A DNA stretch of 64,000 nucleotides from Geobacillus sp. 46C-IIa (GCF_014679505.1 NZ_CP061474.1:2676001-2740000), one strand, 5' to 3'. Counted from the first letter of the stretch, positions 8,701-17,521 are shown. Notes: generated by a model not told the origin, from the letters alone. Numbers and translations are program-made.

Positions 8701-11700
8701 TTTGGTTTCACTGTGATTTCTTGGGTAGCCGCTACATAGCCAAGTTCTGTATTAGGAGAAGTAGAGTCAGCGACGATTTTTAACGTTTTTCTCCCTGTCA
8801 ATCCATTATATACATTCGTGTCTTCCAGTAATTGCCCAGAATCATAATGACTGAGAAGATTCCAAGCTGTGATTCCTTGTTCAAAGCCGCTATTAGAGAG
8901 CAAATTCGTGGCACTGCCTAATGTATCGCTTTCTTCAATGATATTCCCATAGGCATCGTACTTCGATACAGAAGACGTTTTTCCCGATTGATCCGTTTCG
9001 GATACAGGATTTAAGCCATCATAGGCAATCGTGGTTGTATCGCCTTCCGTATCTGTCATGGAGATGACATCATTATTTTTGTTATACTCGTATGTTTCCG
9101 TACCATAACTATCTTTCGCCGTTAACACATTCCCCTTGGCGTCATACGTATATGATTCAGTAGGATTCGCTGCATTTTGATCATTCGGATCCCGTGATTC
9201 TACTAGATTATTTCCCTCATAAACATAGTTTGTCGTAATGTTTAAGCCATCTACGTCTTCGATAATTTGAATTGGGTTCGCTGCTTCATTAAATTTATAC
9301 TGAATTTTACGGCCATTCGGTTGCGTTACGACAAGTTGTCGTTTTGTTTGGTCATAGTTCATCGTATAGATGCGGTTTTCAGGATCAATCGCTTGGCTTA
9401 GCCTGTCGCCATTATAAATGAACTGATTAACGACCGGTTTTGCTTCCGTATGCGTCGGTTCCAATACTTTCTCTAATCGACCAAGTTCATTATATTGGTA
9501 TCTCGTTACTTCCCCGCCCGTCTGGGTTACTTTTGTTAACAAGTCGTTGTTATACTCATACGTGATTGTCCGATTCATTGGGGCGGTAATTTTCTGGATT
9601 CTGCCGCTTGCGTTGTACTCCATACTCAGTTTTCTGCCCGACGCATCGGTAATCGACACTAGCTTTCCGTTAGAATAACTGTAGGTAGTGGCATTCCCAT
9701 GTCCATCTACGATTTTAGTTAACTTGCCGTCACTTTTTTGAAAGTGGATTTTCGTTTGATCTTTTGTCGTCAGTATATATTCATCGGTTGTTTCGCTTAA
9801 CTCCAAGTAAACACCTGTCGGGGCTTTATACGTGCCGTCGGATAATTTCGTGAATATATGGAGCGTGCCATCTTCATCCGTAAATCTTGCTTCATTTCCT
9901 TGGGCAACGATGTTCATTTCCGCATCGCTATGCCATCCTTTTCCAAACAATCCAACCGATGTGGATAAACTATTGTAAGTTCTTGTGATTTCAAGCCCCG
10001 GTCCTCTTCCGGAAATCGAAACATCGTCTTCGTCTATAATCAGATTACCGGTAGCGGCATTCACGCTGCCATACGGAACATCAATGATGGACCAGTACTC
10101 TTCTTTTCCTAAATACTCATTCGCCTCCGGAATTTTCACCGTCAATGCATTACTGGAAAATACTGTTTCCCCATCCGCATTGTATGCACTGAGTCGGAAG
10201 TAGTAATTGGTGCTTGTGGCGTATTTTGTCCCCATTTTCTCATACATTGGGGAAGGATCTTTCGGAAGTTCCAATCCTTTTCCATCATGATGCAACGTTA
10301 AGGTGCTGGAATCCCCCTGTTGGATTTCCTCCGGAGTTGGCCAAATTCCTTTGTTTTGTGTCGTCCAATGGTCCACGTCTCCTACATCAAATGCTTCATA
10401 GTAAAGTCCATTGAAAATCCACACTTTATACCCTGTCGCTCCAGGAATCTTATCCCAGTTTAACATGACATAGCCAGAGTTGCTCCCCGATTGATTGCTG
10501 TAAGCAAATCCGGAAGGCGCTGATGGCACTGGCAAATCTGGAATACTAGGCATATACGCATCCGAAAAGACGGTTTCCCCTTGAGAGTTATAGGCACTTA
10601 CTCGAATCCAGTAGTTGGTAGCCGTTGCGTATTTTGTTCCTGCATTAGCGTAGACCGGGGACGGGTCAACAGCTAATTCTGTGCCAAGACCATCGTTTAC
10701 ATGCAACTTATATCTACCTGCATGAATTTCCGTGGAGGTTGGCCAATACTTTTTGTTTTTCGTTGTCCAAGAAGTGACGTTCCCGACATCTAACGATTCA
10801 TAGTAGGAACCGTTAAAAATCCAAATTTTATACCCCGTCGCTCCACTCACAGGATTCCATTTGAAATCGATATATCCTGTTCCATTTCCGTTTGTATAAC
10901 TTACCCCCGTCGGAGCAGATGGTTTTGCCAAATTCGGAATGGTCGGCATATACGCGCCTGACATGGCGCTTTCGCCTTGAGGAAAAATCGCACTGACTCG
11001 GAACCAGTAGTTCTTGCTATTCGGATAACTTCCTCCTGAATTTCGATAGACCGGGGAAGGATCGACAGCAAGCTCCGTCCCTAACTGATCTTGGTGCAGG
11101 TCGTATCTTCCAGCGCTAATTTCAGAAGGGGGCGGCCAGATTTTTTTCCCCTTTGTACTCCAGGAAGTGACATTGCCTACATCAAACGCTTCATATGATT
11201 TCCCGTTATAAATCCAAACTTTATAACCCGTAGCACCAGGAACCGGATCCCATGATAAATTGATATATCCTGTGCCATCCCCATTACTGAAGGCCGTTCC
11301 TGTCGGCGTATTTGGAACTGGTATCGTATACGTAACAGACAAATATGGTTTATAACTGCTATTCGTGGTGGAGACAACCTTTTTCCAATACGTTTGTCCA
11401 TTGCCATTCGTATGAAGTTTAAATCCGTAATTTGGCTTTGTCCCGGATGCCCATTCTTTTACCGTATTCGTTACATCAAATTGCGCCCATTGGTCTCTTG
11501 CGACATCAACCTTGCCAATGTTGGTGGAGGAAGGTTTATTATTCCACGTTAACGTGCTCGCGGACCATGGACCGTTGACAACATCTAGCCATAGACCTGT
11601 TGGTGTTGTTGCATAATACGAATGGGTGACATATACATTGAATGTGGCACTCGTCACATTCATATTTTTGATGCTCGATAGATCTTGATTCAAAAAGCCA

Positions 11701-12749
11701 TAGCAAGTACCTGTTGTTCCATCATAATAACCAACTTTCAAAACGTATTGTCCCTGCGCCGAATCCCACTTACTTGATGAGGAACTATAGTTGGTTGTCG
11801 GATATGCGCTCATTACAAATGCATCGGTAGACACATTAATGGAAGTACTCGGATCAATATAAACAGGGTATACACGTTTAGGGTCTTTCAGCCATTCGGG
11901 ATCGGCTTTAACTGTTAAAATGTATCCTTCATCATCTTTTTGCAATTCATAACTTACATTCTCCGACCGTTGAGCTTCTCCAGAATGCTCATCAACATGG
12001 GAATCAACCATAAAAGGCTTCGGCAACTCAAAAACCTTTTCATTTTCTTTATTTGTAAATAAAATGGAGCCATCGTCTTGAATGTCTGCTTGTAAATCCG
12101 TTTTCAGACGGAATTTGAAAATATGATAGCCAGTAAAAGAATGAAGAACTAAATCTTCTTTCGTTGACTCGTTAAAGGTCATATTTTGTAGGTCTATGCT
12201 CGGAAAAATGTTTTTGTGAAGAATTTTGTTGTCTTTTTTCTGATAGACAGCCTTTGCATCCTTCGCCTTGATCGGCTTCGCTTCATTCCCAGATGCCTCT
12301 AAAATCGAATAAGAGATAAAATGTCCATTGTAACGAAACGTGGCGTATTCTCCATTGAACATTTTTTTGTAAAAGGTAGTTTCCAAAACGGTGTTCTCCG
12401 TCTCCACACCGTTCTCATCGCTCGCAGAGTCCGTTAGATTCGAAGATGTTTCCTCAAATAGCGGCTCTCCCTTTTTCTTACGATGAATCGGTTCGAAGTA
12501 GATCTTCTTGGTAAACGTCCCATCGCCGTTGTCGTACACTTTGGTGTTGGCGGTTCGCTGCTCCACGATTTCCCCTGACTTGTGTTGACGTTTCGGGGCT
12601 TCCGGCACCTTTGGCGGCTCTTCTTTTGGCACTATACGGCCAACTCCTGATTGGATCGTTTCGGCGAATCCCTTTGTCGGGATGATTGACACCATTAAAG
12701 CCCATACGACCATCCAAACTAACCATCGTCGCAAACAAATGTTTCTCAT
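5739..12749 (-). CDS. wapA: WapA-like secreted YD-repeat/RHS polymorphic toxin with GIY-YIG-like tip
   Basis: About 2336 residues, close to the 2334 of B. subtilis WapA, a wall-associated contact-dependent toxin. The ATG at 12749 is chosen (GGAGAG upstream, then a signal peptide with WLVWMVVWALMVSIIPTKGFA); an upstream frame to 12833 has no support. Approximate order: a DNRLRE-type domain with LTWNNKP (residues 305-475), three FN3-like repeats ending YMP..IP (475-875), a DUF6531-like segment (890-970), YD repeats (970-1265), two carbohydrate-binding-like modules (1270-1600), more YD repeats (1600-2085), RHS core and DPDGH (2110-2186), then a variable tip. The tip has YEIYEIVNGKKRIVKVGIS, later Arg and Glu residues, consistent with a GIY-YIG/URI nuclease. 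This last call is inferred. Four partial copies of its 3' end lie downstream. Confidence 0.85.
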   Translation of the reverse strand: MRNICLRRWLVWMVVWALMVSIIPTKGFAETIQSGVGRIVPKEEPPKVPEAPKRQHKSGEIVEQRTANTKVYDNGDGTFTKKIYFEPIHRKKKGEPLFEETSSNLTDSASDENGVETENTVLETTFYKKMFNGEYATFRYNGHFISYSILEASGNEAKPIKAKDAKAVYQKKDNKILHKNIFPSIDLQNMTFNESTKEDLVLHSFTGYHIFKFRLKTDLQADIQDDGSILFTNKENEKVFELPKPFMVDSHVDEHSGEAQRSENVSYELQKDDEGYILTVKADPEWLKDPKRVYPVYIDPSTSINVSTDAFVMSAYPTTNYSSSSSKWDSAQGQYVLKVGYYDGTTGTCYGFLNQDLSSIKNMNVTSATFNVYVTHSYYATTPTGLWLDVVNGPWSASTLTWNNKPSSTNIGKVDVARDQWAQFDVTNTVKEWASGTKPNYGFKLHTNGNGQTYWKKVVSTTNSSYKPYLSVTYTIPVPNTPTGTAFSNGDGTGYINLSWDPVPGATGYKVWIYNGKSYEAFDVGNVTSWSTKGKKIWPPPSEISAGRYDLHQDQLGTELAVDPSPVYRNSGGSYPNSKNYWFRVSAIFPQGESAMSGAYMPTIPNLAKPSAPTGVSYTNGNGTGYIDFKWNPVSGATGYKIWIFNGSYYESLDVGNVTSWTTKNKKYWPTSTEIHAGRYKLHVNDGLGTELAVDPSPVYANAGTKYATATNYWIRVSAYNSQGETVFSDAYMPSIPDLPVPSAPSGFAYSNQSGSNSGYVMLNWDKIPGATGYKVWIFNGLYYEAFDVGDVDHWTTQNKGIWPTPEEIQQGDSSTLTLHHDGKGLELPKDPSPMYEKMGTKYATSTNYYFRLSAYNADGETVFSSNALTVKIPEANEYLGKEEYWSIIDVPYGSVNAATGNLIIDEDDVSISGRGPGLEITRTYNSLSTSVGLFGKGWHSDAEMNIVAQGNEARFTDEDGTLHIFTKLSDGTYKAPTGVYLELSETTDEYILTTKDQTKIHFQKSDGKLTKIVDGHGNATTYSYSNGKLVSITDASGRKLSMEYNASGRIQKITAPMNRTITYEYNNDLLTKVTQTGGEVTRYQYNELGRLEKVLEPTHTEAKPVVNQFIYNGDRLSQAIDPENRIYTMNYDQTKRQLVVTQPNGRKIQYKFNEAANPIQIIEDVDGLNITTNYVYEGNNLVESRDPNDQNAANPTESYTYDAKGNVLTAKDSYGTETYEYNKNNDVISMTDTEGDTTTIAYDGLNPVSETDQSGKTSSVSKYDAYGNIIEESDTLGSATNLLSNSGFEQGITAWNLLSHYDSGQLLEDTNVYNGLTGRKTLKIVADSTSPNTELGYVAATQEITVKPNTTYTLSGKIKTNLTKANAFFNVQFMNSQNQTISWADHRYSQLTGTRPWTERQVTFTTPSNAAKIRVYLEVDHKSPDASGEAWFDNVQLEEAQVSSSYNPVVNSSFEGTTTNWSGTGGSVDSTQSFDGGYSLKISRTSTTQSASEYKQTIIVGQTSGDAPINLTLTGVSKAENVKANGTVSPSDYSITAKVYFVDGTTQTYTADFPAGSQDWNRAAVSIQPSKPIDKIDISAVFRGNYTGTVWFDAIRLKEGNVVTKNKYDASGNYVTEEVDEKGYVAKKNYDAVGNLLSEYDKKGNKKEYTYDLSNRLKQLLLANGTSINYDYDLNGNMTSKVIRTSDGQSQTFAYSYDATGKLIKTVGPLNDVTTNEYDANGNKIKTVLPKGNTIQWTYDGAERVKTVFYNNVPYYEFSYDKNGNELSVQYLKDGTTKTRTFDKANRLVELSDRGGLQKWLYPTTSDKLQQFMFSHGSFSQTINYQYNALDQNTVAQDGAYTYRFDYDERGNVRTLTTGNGAGSTFTYDDCGLVESVSVGTADGKEILSETYRYDENGNRTKVESPTGETTVYRYDALDQLVEEQLLDGTKIEYSYDGFGNRKQIVKTKDGQSTTTNADYNAANQLIRFGNESITYDANGNRLEDGKYQYEWNEADQLVSITRKGESTPFVTYKYDEDGRRIQKNVNGVITNYHYQGDSLNVLYETDASGNVVRSYIYGENGQLLAMKKGNATYFYHYNAHGDVIALTDEQGNIVARYQYDAWGNILSQSGALADENPYRYAGYQYDNETGLYYLIARYYHPTHGVFLSLDPDPGDADDILTQNGYTYANNNPVMLVDPDGHWVWMAINAGFAAYDGYKAYKSGKGWKGVAAAAAINFVGFGGKFKAASKIIKAVHGNSRFSKRIHHGYEIYEIVNGKKRIVKVGISGAKLNKNGTSPRANRQVNKWNKKAGYQRYYARIVKRNIYGREKALKWERGRAYAVRKAGGNMYLHVRP

Positions 12750-13032
12750 ATGCTCTCCTTCCCGATTTCCATTATTTTTACAATAAAATTGTATCTTTCC
12801 TCCTCCCTGCCATCCACCGTTTTCGACAGACAAAGTTCGACATGGTTTTGGGCTGGAACGTCTACAATCCTATAATGAATGTTGAAATGTTTCCCTTCTT
12901 TATTTATTTGAGAACGAGCATGGAAGAAGAGGAGGTAGGCTTTTGAAACGATCCATTGCAACACCGTTACAAGGAATTCACACCCATTTCACATCATGCT
13001 TGTGCAATGAAAAAGCAATACCGCCTAACCAA
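12750..13032. other. intergenic region upstream of the WapA-like gene
   Basis: About 280 bases hold the presumed minus-strand promoter of the toxin gene. I see no strong -35/-10 pair; a TATAGGAT-like stretch near 12870 is the best candidate. No other gene is visible. Confidence 0.4.
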
Positions 13033-13076
13033 AAGAAAAAACCCCAAACGGTCATTGATGCCTCCCGTTTGGGGTT
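13033..13076 (-). terminator. intrinsic terminator of the molybdenum cofactor operon
   Basis: Stem AACCCCAAACGG/CCGTTTGGGGTT followed on the minus strand by TTTTTTCTTTT, 7 bases beyond the stop of the ywiC-like gene. Confidence 0.85.
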
Positions 13077-13082
13077 CGTTGT

Positions 13083-13811
13083 TCAAGAGTAAAGCACGAT
13101 CATCGCAATGAAAAAGTACGCCGCGTTGGCGATTTCCAAGATGCCTAGTTTCATGATCGGCAGCGATGTTCCGTATAAGTAGACGGCGCGAATGGCGCTC
13201 GGCGCATAGGCCAAAACGGCGAACGGCTCGCCGATGGCGATCAAGCCGCCAATAAGCAGGGCATGATAGCCCCATGACAGCCATTTGTATCGCACGTTTT
13301 TCTTTTCGCGAATCATCGTTTTGACGTAAAACGTGCTGCCGATGAAAAAGAGGAAGGAAAACAGGGCGAGTTCAAACGCTTCGGTCGTCAACGCCCCGCG
13401 TCCGGCGTAAAAGGCGCCCAAGCCGCCGACGCAAAACGCCGCGATGGCCGCTGCATCGTTCCAAAAGGCGCGCTCGTTCTTTTTCTTGCTGTAGTAGATG
13501 TTTACTAGGAAAAACGGAATCATCGCCAATCCGAAGAGAACAAGAGCCGGCCGCTGCCAAAGGGAAACGGCCAGCGCCGGCGCGGCGATGGCGCCATAGC
13601 GAATGGCAGCGGGCATGTACGGCTCGTTCCGCTTCGTTTTGACCGCCATCAAGAGCGGATACGTCGCCAAGTAGAGCGCAAGCCAAGCGAGAAAGAGCGG
13701 CGCGTGAATCCACGAGAGTCCGCCGGCGCAGGCACCGAGCCAAAACGGGATGATGAGCATCGCCCAAGCGCCGTGTTGTTTAGGCATCACCCATTGGCTT
13801 TTGTTCGCCAT
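13083..13811 (-). CDS. ywiC: YwiC-like integral membrane protein
   Basis: About 242 residues with seven or eight hydrophobic segments and the N-terminal MPKQHGAWAML motif typical of the YwiC family. In B. subtilis ywiC belongs to the Fnr-controlled nar region, so its place at the end of a molybdenum cofactor operon under an Fnr promoter fits a role in anaerobic nitrate respiration. The exact function is unknown. The ATG at 13811 is used; a GTG at 13820 would give a 4-base overlap with moaD like the other junctions in this operon. A strong terminator follows. Confidence 0.8.
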   Translation of the reverse strand: MANKSQWVMPKQHGAWAMLIIPFWLGACAGGLSWIHAPLFLAWLALYLATYPLLMAVKTKRNEPYMPAAIRYGAIAAPALAVSLWQRPALVLFGLAMIPFFLVNIYYSKKKNERAFWNDAAAIAAFCVGGLGAFYAGRGALTTEAFELALFSFLFFIGSTFYVKTMIREKKNVRYKWLSWGYHALLIGGLIAIGEPFAVLAYAPSAIRAVYLYGTSLPIMKLGILEIANAAYFFIAMIVLYS

Positions 13812-13816
13812 CTCCC

Positions 13817-14047
13817 TCACCCCCCGCTCACTGGCGGAATAAAGGCGACCGTGTCACCCGGCTGAAGCGGTGCGTCGTCGCGGGCGTACTCCTCATTGAC
13901 CGCAGTCATGACGCGGTCAAGCGGCAAGCCGTAACGCGCTTCTACTTCTTCTTTCAGCTTCCCTACGGTGTCAGGGACGTGCGGCCATGTCACTTCCCGC
14001 TCTCCGACTTGTTCGCCCAAATGGGCAAAAAACAACACACGAATCAT
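13817..14047 (-). CDS. moaD: molybdopterin synthase small subunit MoaD
   Basis: A 76-residue ubiquitin-fold protein. It ends in the obligatory Gly-Gly tail (PPVSGG) that is adenylated and then thiocarboxylated, donating sulfur to precursor Z (cPMP) inside the MoaD-MoaE complex to form molybdopterin. Length and the internal LQPGDTVAFIPP segment fit the family. It overlaps moaE by 4 bases, implying translational coupling, and pairs with the moaE gene upstream in the same operon. Confidence 0.92.
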   Translation of the reverse strand: MIRVLFFAHLGEQVGEREVTWPHVPDTVGKLKEEVEARYGLPLDRVMTAVNEEYARDDAPLQPGDTVAFIPPVSGG

Positions 14048-14511
14048 CGTTCATCCACCTCCGGCTTTCCGGACGGATAAGCTTTTGTTTCCAGTTGATC
14101 GCCAATCCATGCGCTGCCATCTTCCCATTGTTCTTTTTTCCAAATCGGTACGATTTGTTTGATCCGTTCGATGGCGTAACGGTTCGCTTCATACGCTTCC
14201 GCGCGGTGCGGCGAAGAAACCGCAATGACGACAGCGATGTCGCCGATCTCAAGGCGCCCGATCCGGTGGGTGATTGCCGTTTTCGCTCCCGGCCATTTTT
14301 GAGCAATTTCCGCTCCGATTTGCGCCAGCATTTTCTCGGCCATCGACACGTACGCTTCATATTGCAAAAAGAGCGTCCGTTTGCCGTTCGTCCATTCGCG
14401 CACCGTGCCGGCAAACACGGCGACCGCGCCGGCTTCCGGGCGCATCACTTTTTTCATCACGTCCTCAACCGAAATCGGCTCGGACGTGATGGCAAACAAC
14501 GATTCCGTCAT
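14044..14511 (-). CDS. moaE: molybdopterin synthase catalytic subunit MoaE
   Basis: A 155-residue cytoplasmic protein carrying the MoaE signatures GAVAVFAGTVREWTNGK and ITHRIGRLEIGDIAV, then SSPHRAEAYEA and the late PIWKKEQW lysine segment of the active site. It forms the heterotetramer with MoaD that converts cPMP to molybdopterin. It overlaps mobB upstream and moaD downstream by 4 bases each. Confidence 0.93.
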   Translation of the reverse strand: MTESLFAITSEPISVEDVMKKVMRPEAGAVAVFAGTVREWTNGKRTLFLQYEAYVSMAEKMLAQIGAEIAQKWPGAKTAITHRIGRLEIGDIAVVIAVSSPHRAEAYEANRYAIERIKQIVPIWKKEQWEDGSAWIGDQLETKAYPSGKPEVDER

Positions 14512-15008
14512 GTCCGCCTTCTCACCTCATTCATCAACCATGGGATATATTCGGCCTCATCAGCCAGCAAAAACACGGGGTGCGGCAACGGCTGGGAAAG
14601 CGGCTCCCAGGCGATGACGGCGCGGATGTTGGCGAGATGCTGAAGCGACACCCAATCTTCCTCGGAGCGCACAAGCACCACTTTCGGATGCGGCGCCTGC
14701 TTATAACCTTCAACCAGCACGAGGTCCAGCCGAAGCGGCGCATAAAGCGCTAACACATCATCCAACCGCCACAACGGGCGGCGGAGATGCAGCTGCAACA
14801 GCCCGTCCCCTTCCACCGCTGCCGCCACCGCCCCCGCCCGCTCATGACGGACGGAATCGACGCCTTCCGGCCGTGCCGGCTCGCCGCCATGGCCGTGATG
14901 TTTCACCGTCCCGACGCGCCATCCTTCCCGGACGGCGGCCGCCACCCATTTTTCGACGAGCGTCGTCTTGCCTGTATGTTTATAGCCGACGACTTGCCAG
15001 ACGTTCAT
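14508..15008 (-). CDS. mobB: molybdopterin-guanine dinucleotide biosynthesis adaptor MobB
   Basis: A 166-residue P-loop GTP-binding protein. The N-terminus has VVGYKHTGKTTLVEKW (Walker A), followed by the MobB-typical VKHHGHGG. Later, LDLVLVEGYK corresponds to the conserved Walker-B-like region. MobB helps MobA attach GMP to molybdopterin; mobA is present in this window at 31460-32038. ATG at 15008 overlaps the moeA stop by 4 bases. Confidence 0.92.
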   Translation of the reverse strand: MNVWQVVGYKHTGKTTLVEKWVAAAVREGWRVGTVKHHGHGGEPARPEGVDSVRHERAGAVAAAVEGDGLLQLHLRRPLWRLDDVLALYAPLRLDLVLVEGYKQAPHPKVVLVRSEEDWVSLQHLANIRAVIAWEPLSQPLPHPVFLLADEAEYIPWLMNEVRRRT

Positions 15009-16264
15009 TCGCTTGACCCCTCATCGTCATCCAAAAGCCACGCTTCCACCTCATCGCCAACCGCAAACCCTCTCGTCCCGCCCGGCAACACCATCAAGGC
15101 GTTGGCAAAGGCAAGCGAGGTGACGATGTTCGACTTGTCCATGCCGACCGGCTTCACGACAAGCCGACCGTCAACCACCTCGACCCGGCTGCGCACGAAG
15201 CGGGTGAACGGATTCGGTTTTGGAAAATCGGCGCCGAGCGTGGCCTTGACTTTTTTCAAATATGGCTTGGCGGAAAACAAGCGCGTCCGCACGACCGGGC
15301 GGACAAACAGTTCATAGCCGACGTAGCACGCCGACGGATTGCCGGACAGGCCAAACAGCAGCTTGCCATTCCACTCGGCGACGGTCGTCACGCTCCCCGG
15401 GCGCATGGCGATTTTGTTAAACAACACATTCGCCCCAAGCCGCTCATAAATGGCGGGCAAATAATCGAAGTCGCCCACCGAGACGCCTCCGGTCGTAATG
15501 AGCATGTCCACTTGGTCGAGCGCCTCGCGCACGGCGTGAAAGCACGCGTCAAGGTCGTCGGCCAGCTGGCCAAAATAGATCGGCTCAGCGCCGCTTTTGA
15601 GCGCCTGTGCTTCAATCATGTAGGCGTTGCTGTTGCGGATTTTTCCCGGAACGAGCGGTTCAGAAACGTCAAGCAGCTCGCTGCCGGTCGCAAACAAGCC
15701 GATCCGCGGCTTTTTCGCCACCTTCACTTCGGCATAGCCAAACGTCGCCAACAGCGCCGCCACTCCCGGATTGATGCGCGTTCCTTTCTCAACGAGCGGC
15801 TGTCCCTTCTTGGCGTCTTCCCCTTGAAACGAGATGTTGTCGCCCGGGCGGAACGGGCGCTTAATCGACATATACGTTTTTCCATCCCGTTCATACTGTT
15901 TGGCCAGCTCCAACATGACGACCGCATCGCACCCTTGCGGAATTTGCGCCCCGGTCATCAGACGCACCGCTTGAAACGGACCGACCGTTTTGGCGGCGAC
16001 TTGTCCAGCACCGATCGCCTCAATCACTTCAAACTCTACTGAGTGGTTCAGCCCCGCTCCTTCCGAATCGGCGGCGCGAATGGCAAATCCGTCATACGGG
16101 GAGCGGTCAAACGGCGGCACGTCATGGTCAGCGCGCAAATCTTCAGCCAAATAGCGGCCATACGACCGCCGAAGCGGCACCGTTTCCTCTTCCCCCACTC
16201 CGGCATAGCGCATCACCCTAGCGATCGCTTCCGCTACAGGAATCGGGGTTCGTCTTTCGACCAT
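15005..16264 (-). CDS. moeA: molybdopterin molybdenumtransferase MoeA
   Basis: About 419 residues. MoeA inserts molybdate into adenylylated molybdopterin. Visible signatures are FDRSPYDGFAIRA, VMTGAQIPQGCDAVV-type text (RLMTGAQIPQGCDAVVMLE), TTGGVSVGDFDYL, and FGLSGNPSACYVGYELFV. The ATG at 16264 is used because AAAGGAGAG lies 8 bases upstream; a longer TTG start at 16282 would place the ribosome site inside the gene. It is the second gene of the chemoreceptor-led operon and overlaps mobB by 4 bases. Confidence 0.94.
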   Translation of the reverse strand: MVERRTPIPVAEAIARVMRYAGVGEEETVPLRRSYGRYLAEDLRADHDVPPFDRSPYDGFAIRAADSEGAGLNHSVEFEVIEAIGAGQVAAKTVGPFQAVRLMTGAQIPQGCDAVVMLELAKQYERDGKTYMSIKRPFRPGDNISFQGEDAKKGQPLVEKGTRINPGVAALLATFGYAEVKVAKKPRIGLFATGSELLDVSEPLVPGKIRNSNAYMIEAQALKSGAEPIYFGQLADDLDACFHAVREALDQVDMLITTGGVSVGDFDYLPAIYERLGANVLFNKIAMRPGSVTTVAEWNGKLLFGLSGNPSACYVGYELFVRPVVRTRLFSAKPYLKKVKATLGADFPKPNPFTRFVRSRVEVVDGRLVVKPVGMDKSNIVTSLAFANALMVLPGGTRGFAVGDEVEAWLLDDDEGSSE

Positions 16265-16314
16265 CTCTCTCTCTCCTTTCAATCATATGGCTGGCGGCAA
16301 CGATAATCTTTCTT

Positions 16315-17271
16315 TTACCGTTGTTGCCATTGTTGCAGCTGTTTTATGCCTTCTGCCAACTTTTCATCAACGACACTCGCATCGGCGATATGTTGCAAAA
16401 TCATCTCCCGCGTTTCGCTGAACAACGCGGCTGATTGTTCGAGTGCATGCCTCACTTTATCTGCATAGCGGTATTGTTCCTGAATATAGTTTAGCACGTC
16501 TTGGGCTCGATGTTCGACTCGATTGATCAGCTCCATCATCCCCGACCATTTTCGCGCTGTATGGATGCTCATTTGGACAACCGTTTCGATCAAGGACGAA
16601 ATGGCTTCCGTCTGCTCTAACGACCGCTCAATTTCCTGCTGCACGGCATCGGTTAACTGGTGAATGGTCTCCGTGCTGTCCGCCGTATGCTCAGCCAACT
16701 TTCTCACTTCGGCAGCGACGACGGAAAACCCTTTTCCATGCTCCCCGGCGCGGGCGGCTTCGATCGAGGCATTTAACGCAATCAAATTCGTCTGTCCGGC
16801 GATTTCTTTGATCACTTTCACAATTTGTTCAATCTCTTGCGAGCGGCCGCGCAACCGATGCATCGCCGCCGACGTCGTTTTCATCTCATTGCCGAGCCTC
16901 CCCATCGCCTGCTCCATTTCTTCCGACATGCGGATGCCTTCTTTTGCTGCCGCGACCATCTGGCCCGCTGTCTCCGTCAACGAGTCTCCTTGTTCGCACA
17001 GACGGTCGGAGATCGCGTATGATGACTTGCTGAGTGTACTGACATGATCGACCTTTTCTTTCGTTCGGTCAACAAGTTGGCCTAATACATGGTGTTGTCC
17101 GTTGACCATCTCATGCTGGTGAACGATGTCCCGCAATTCCCCGAGCAGGCCGGCCACCGTCTCATGAATCGCTTCCTTTTGTCTCGTGAGCTCTTCTTTC
17201 ATCTCAGCGAGTTGCCGTTCCAGTTCTGTTTTTTCCTCCTCCCACTGCCTTCCCTTCGCCAACGCCCACAT
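16315..17271 (-). CDS. soluble methyl-accepting chemotaxis-type receptor
   Basis: About 318 residues with no membrane segment. The N-terminal 60 residues form a charged coiled coil. The central signalling tip [25 protein letters not shown] is classical and is followed by [15 protein letters not shown], the region that contacts CheA and CheW. No heme, PAS or other recognisable sensor domain is visible. ATG at 17271 is preferred (GGGGAG six bases upstream); ATG at 17277 is too close to it. It is the first gene of the moeA operon and starts 130 bases behind an Fnr-type promoter, which suggests a cytoplasmic receptor made during anaerobic respiration. The signal it senses is unknown. Confidence 0.85.
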   Translation of the reverse strand: MWALAKGRQWEEEKTELERQLAEMKEELTRQKEAIHETVAGLLGELRDIVHQHEMVNGQHHVLGQLVDRTKEKVDHVSTLSKSSYAISDRLCEQGDSLTETAGQMVAAAKEGIRMSEEMEQAMGRLGNEMKTTSAAMHRLRGRSQEIEQIVKVIKEIAGQTNLIALNASIEAARAGEHGKGFSVVAAEVRKLAEHTADSTETIHQLTDAVQQEIERSLEQTEAISSLIETVVQMSIHTARKWSGMMELINRVEHRAQDVLNYIQEQYRYADKVRHALEQSAALFSETREMILQHIADASVVDEKLAEGIKQLQQWQQR

Positions 17272-17407
17272 ATCCATCTCCCCTTTTCCTTCTTTGGATT
17301 TGCTTCTGTTGTCAACACGTTGTATGTTATCTGCTGAACATGTACTCTCTCGATTATGGAGCGAACACTGCCTTCCATAAACAGTCGGCAAAAGCCCGCT
17401 TTTCTTT

Positions 17408-17450
17408 ATTGTACATGAAGAGGAAGAAGGCTGTTGTGAGGTTTATCACA
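17408..17450 (-). promoter_or_regulatory. Fnr-type promoter of the chemoreceptor-moeA operon
   Basis: TGTGA-GGTTTA-TCACA at 17435-17450 with TACAAT at 17413-17408 on the minus strand. The box centre lies 29.5 bases before the -10, that is about -41.5 from the predicted start at 17401. Confidence 0.8.
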
Positions 17451-17478
17451 CGCATCACTGTCCACTTTTTTTCGTATA

Positions 17479-17521
17479 TGTGAGATCCGTCACAACCCCC
17501 TCGCAAAAAACACGGTATGCT
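17479..17521 (+). promoter_or_regulatory. Fnr-type promoter of scdA
   Basis: TGTGA-GATCCG-TCACA at 17479-17494 with TATGCT at 17516-17521, again 29.5 bases from box centre to -10. The neighbouring box at 17435 lies 44 bases further upstream, about four helical turns. Confidence 0.8.

Noticed and set aside
13987..14643. Plus-strand frame of 218 codons antisense to moaE and mobB
   Set aside because: Shadow of overlapping real genes with clear family signatures on the other strand.
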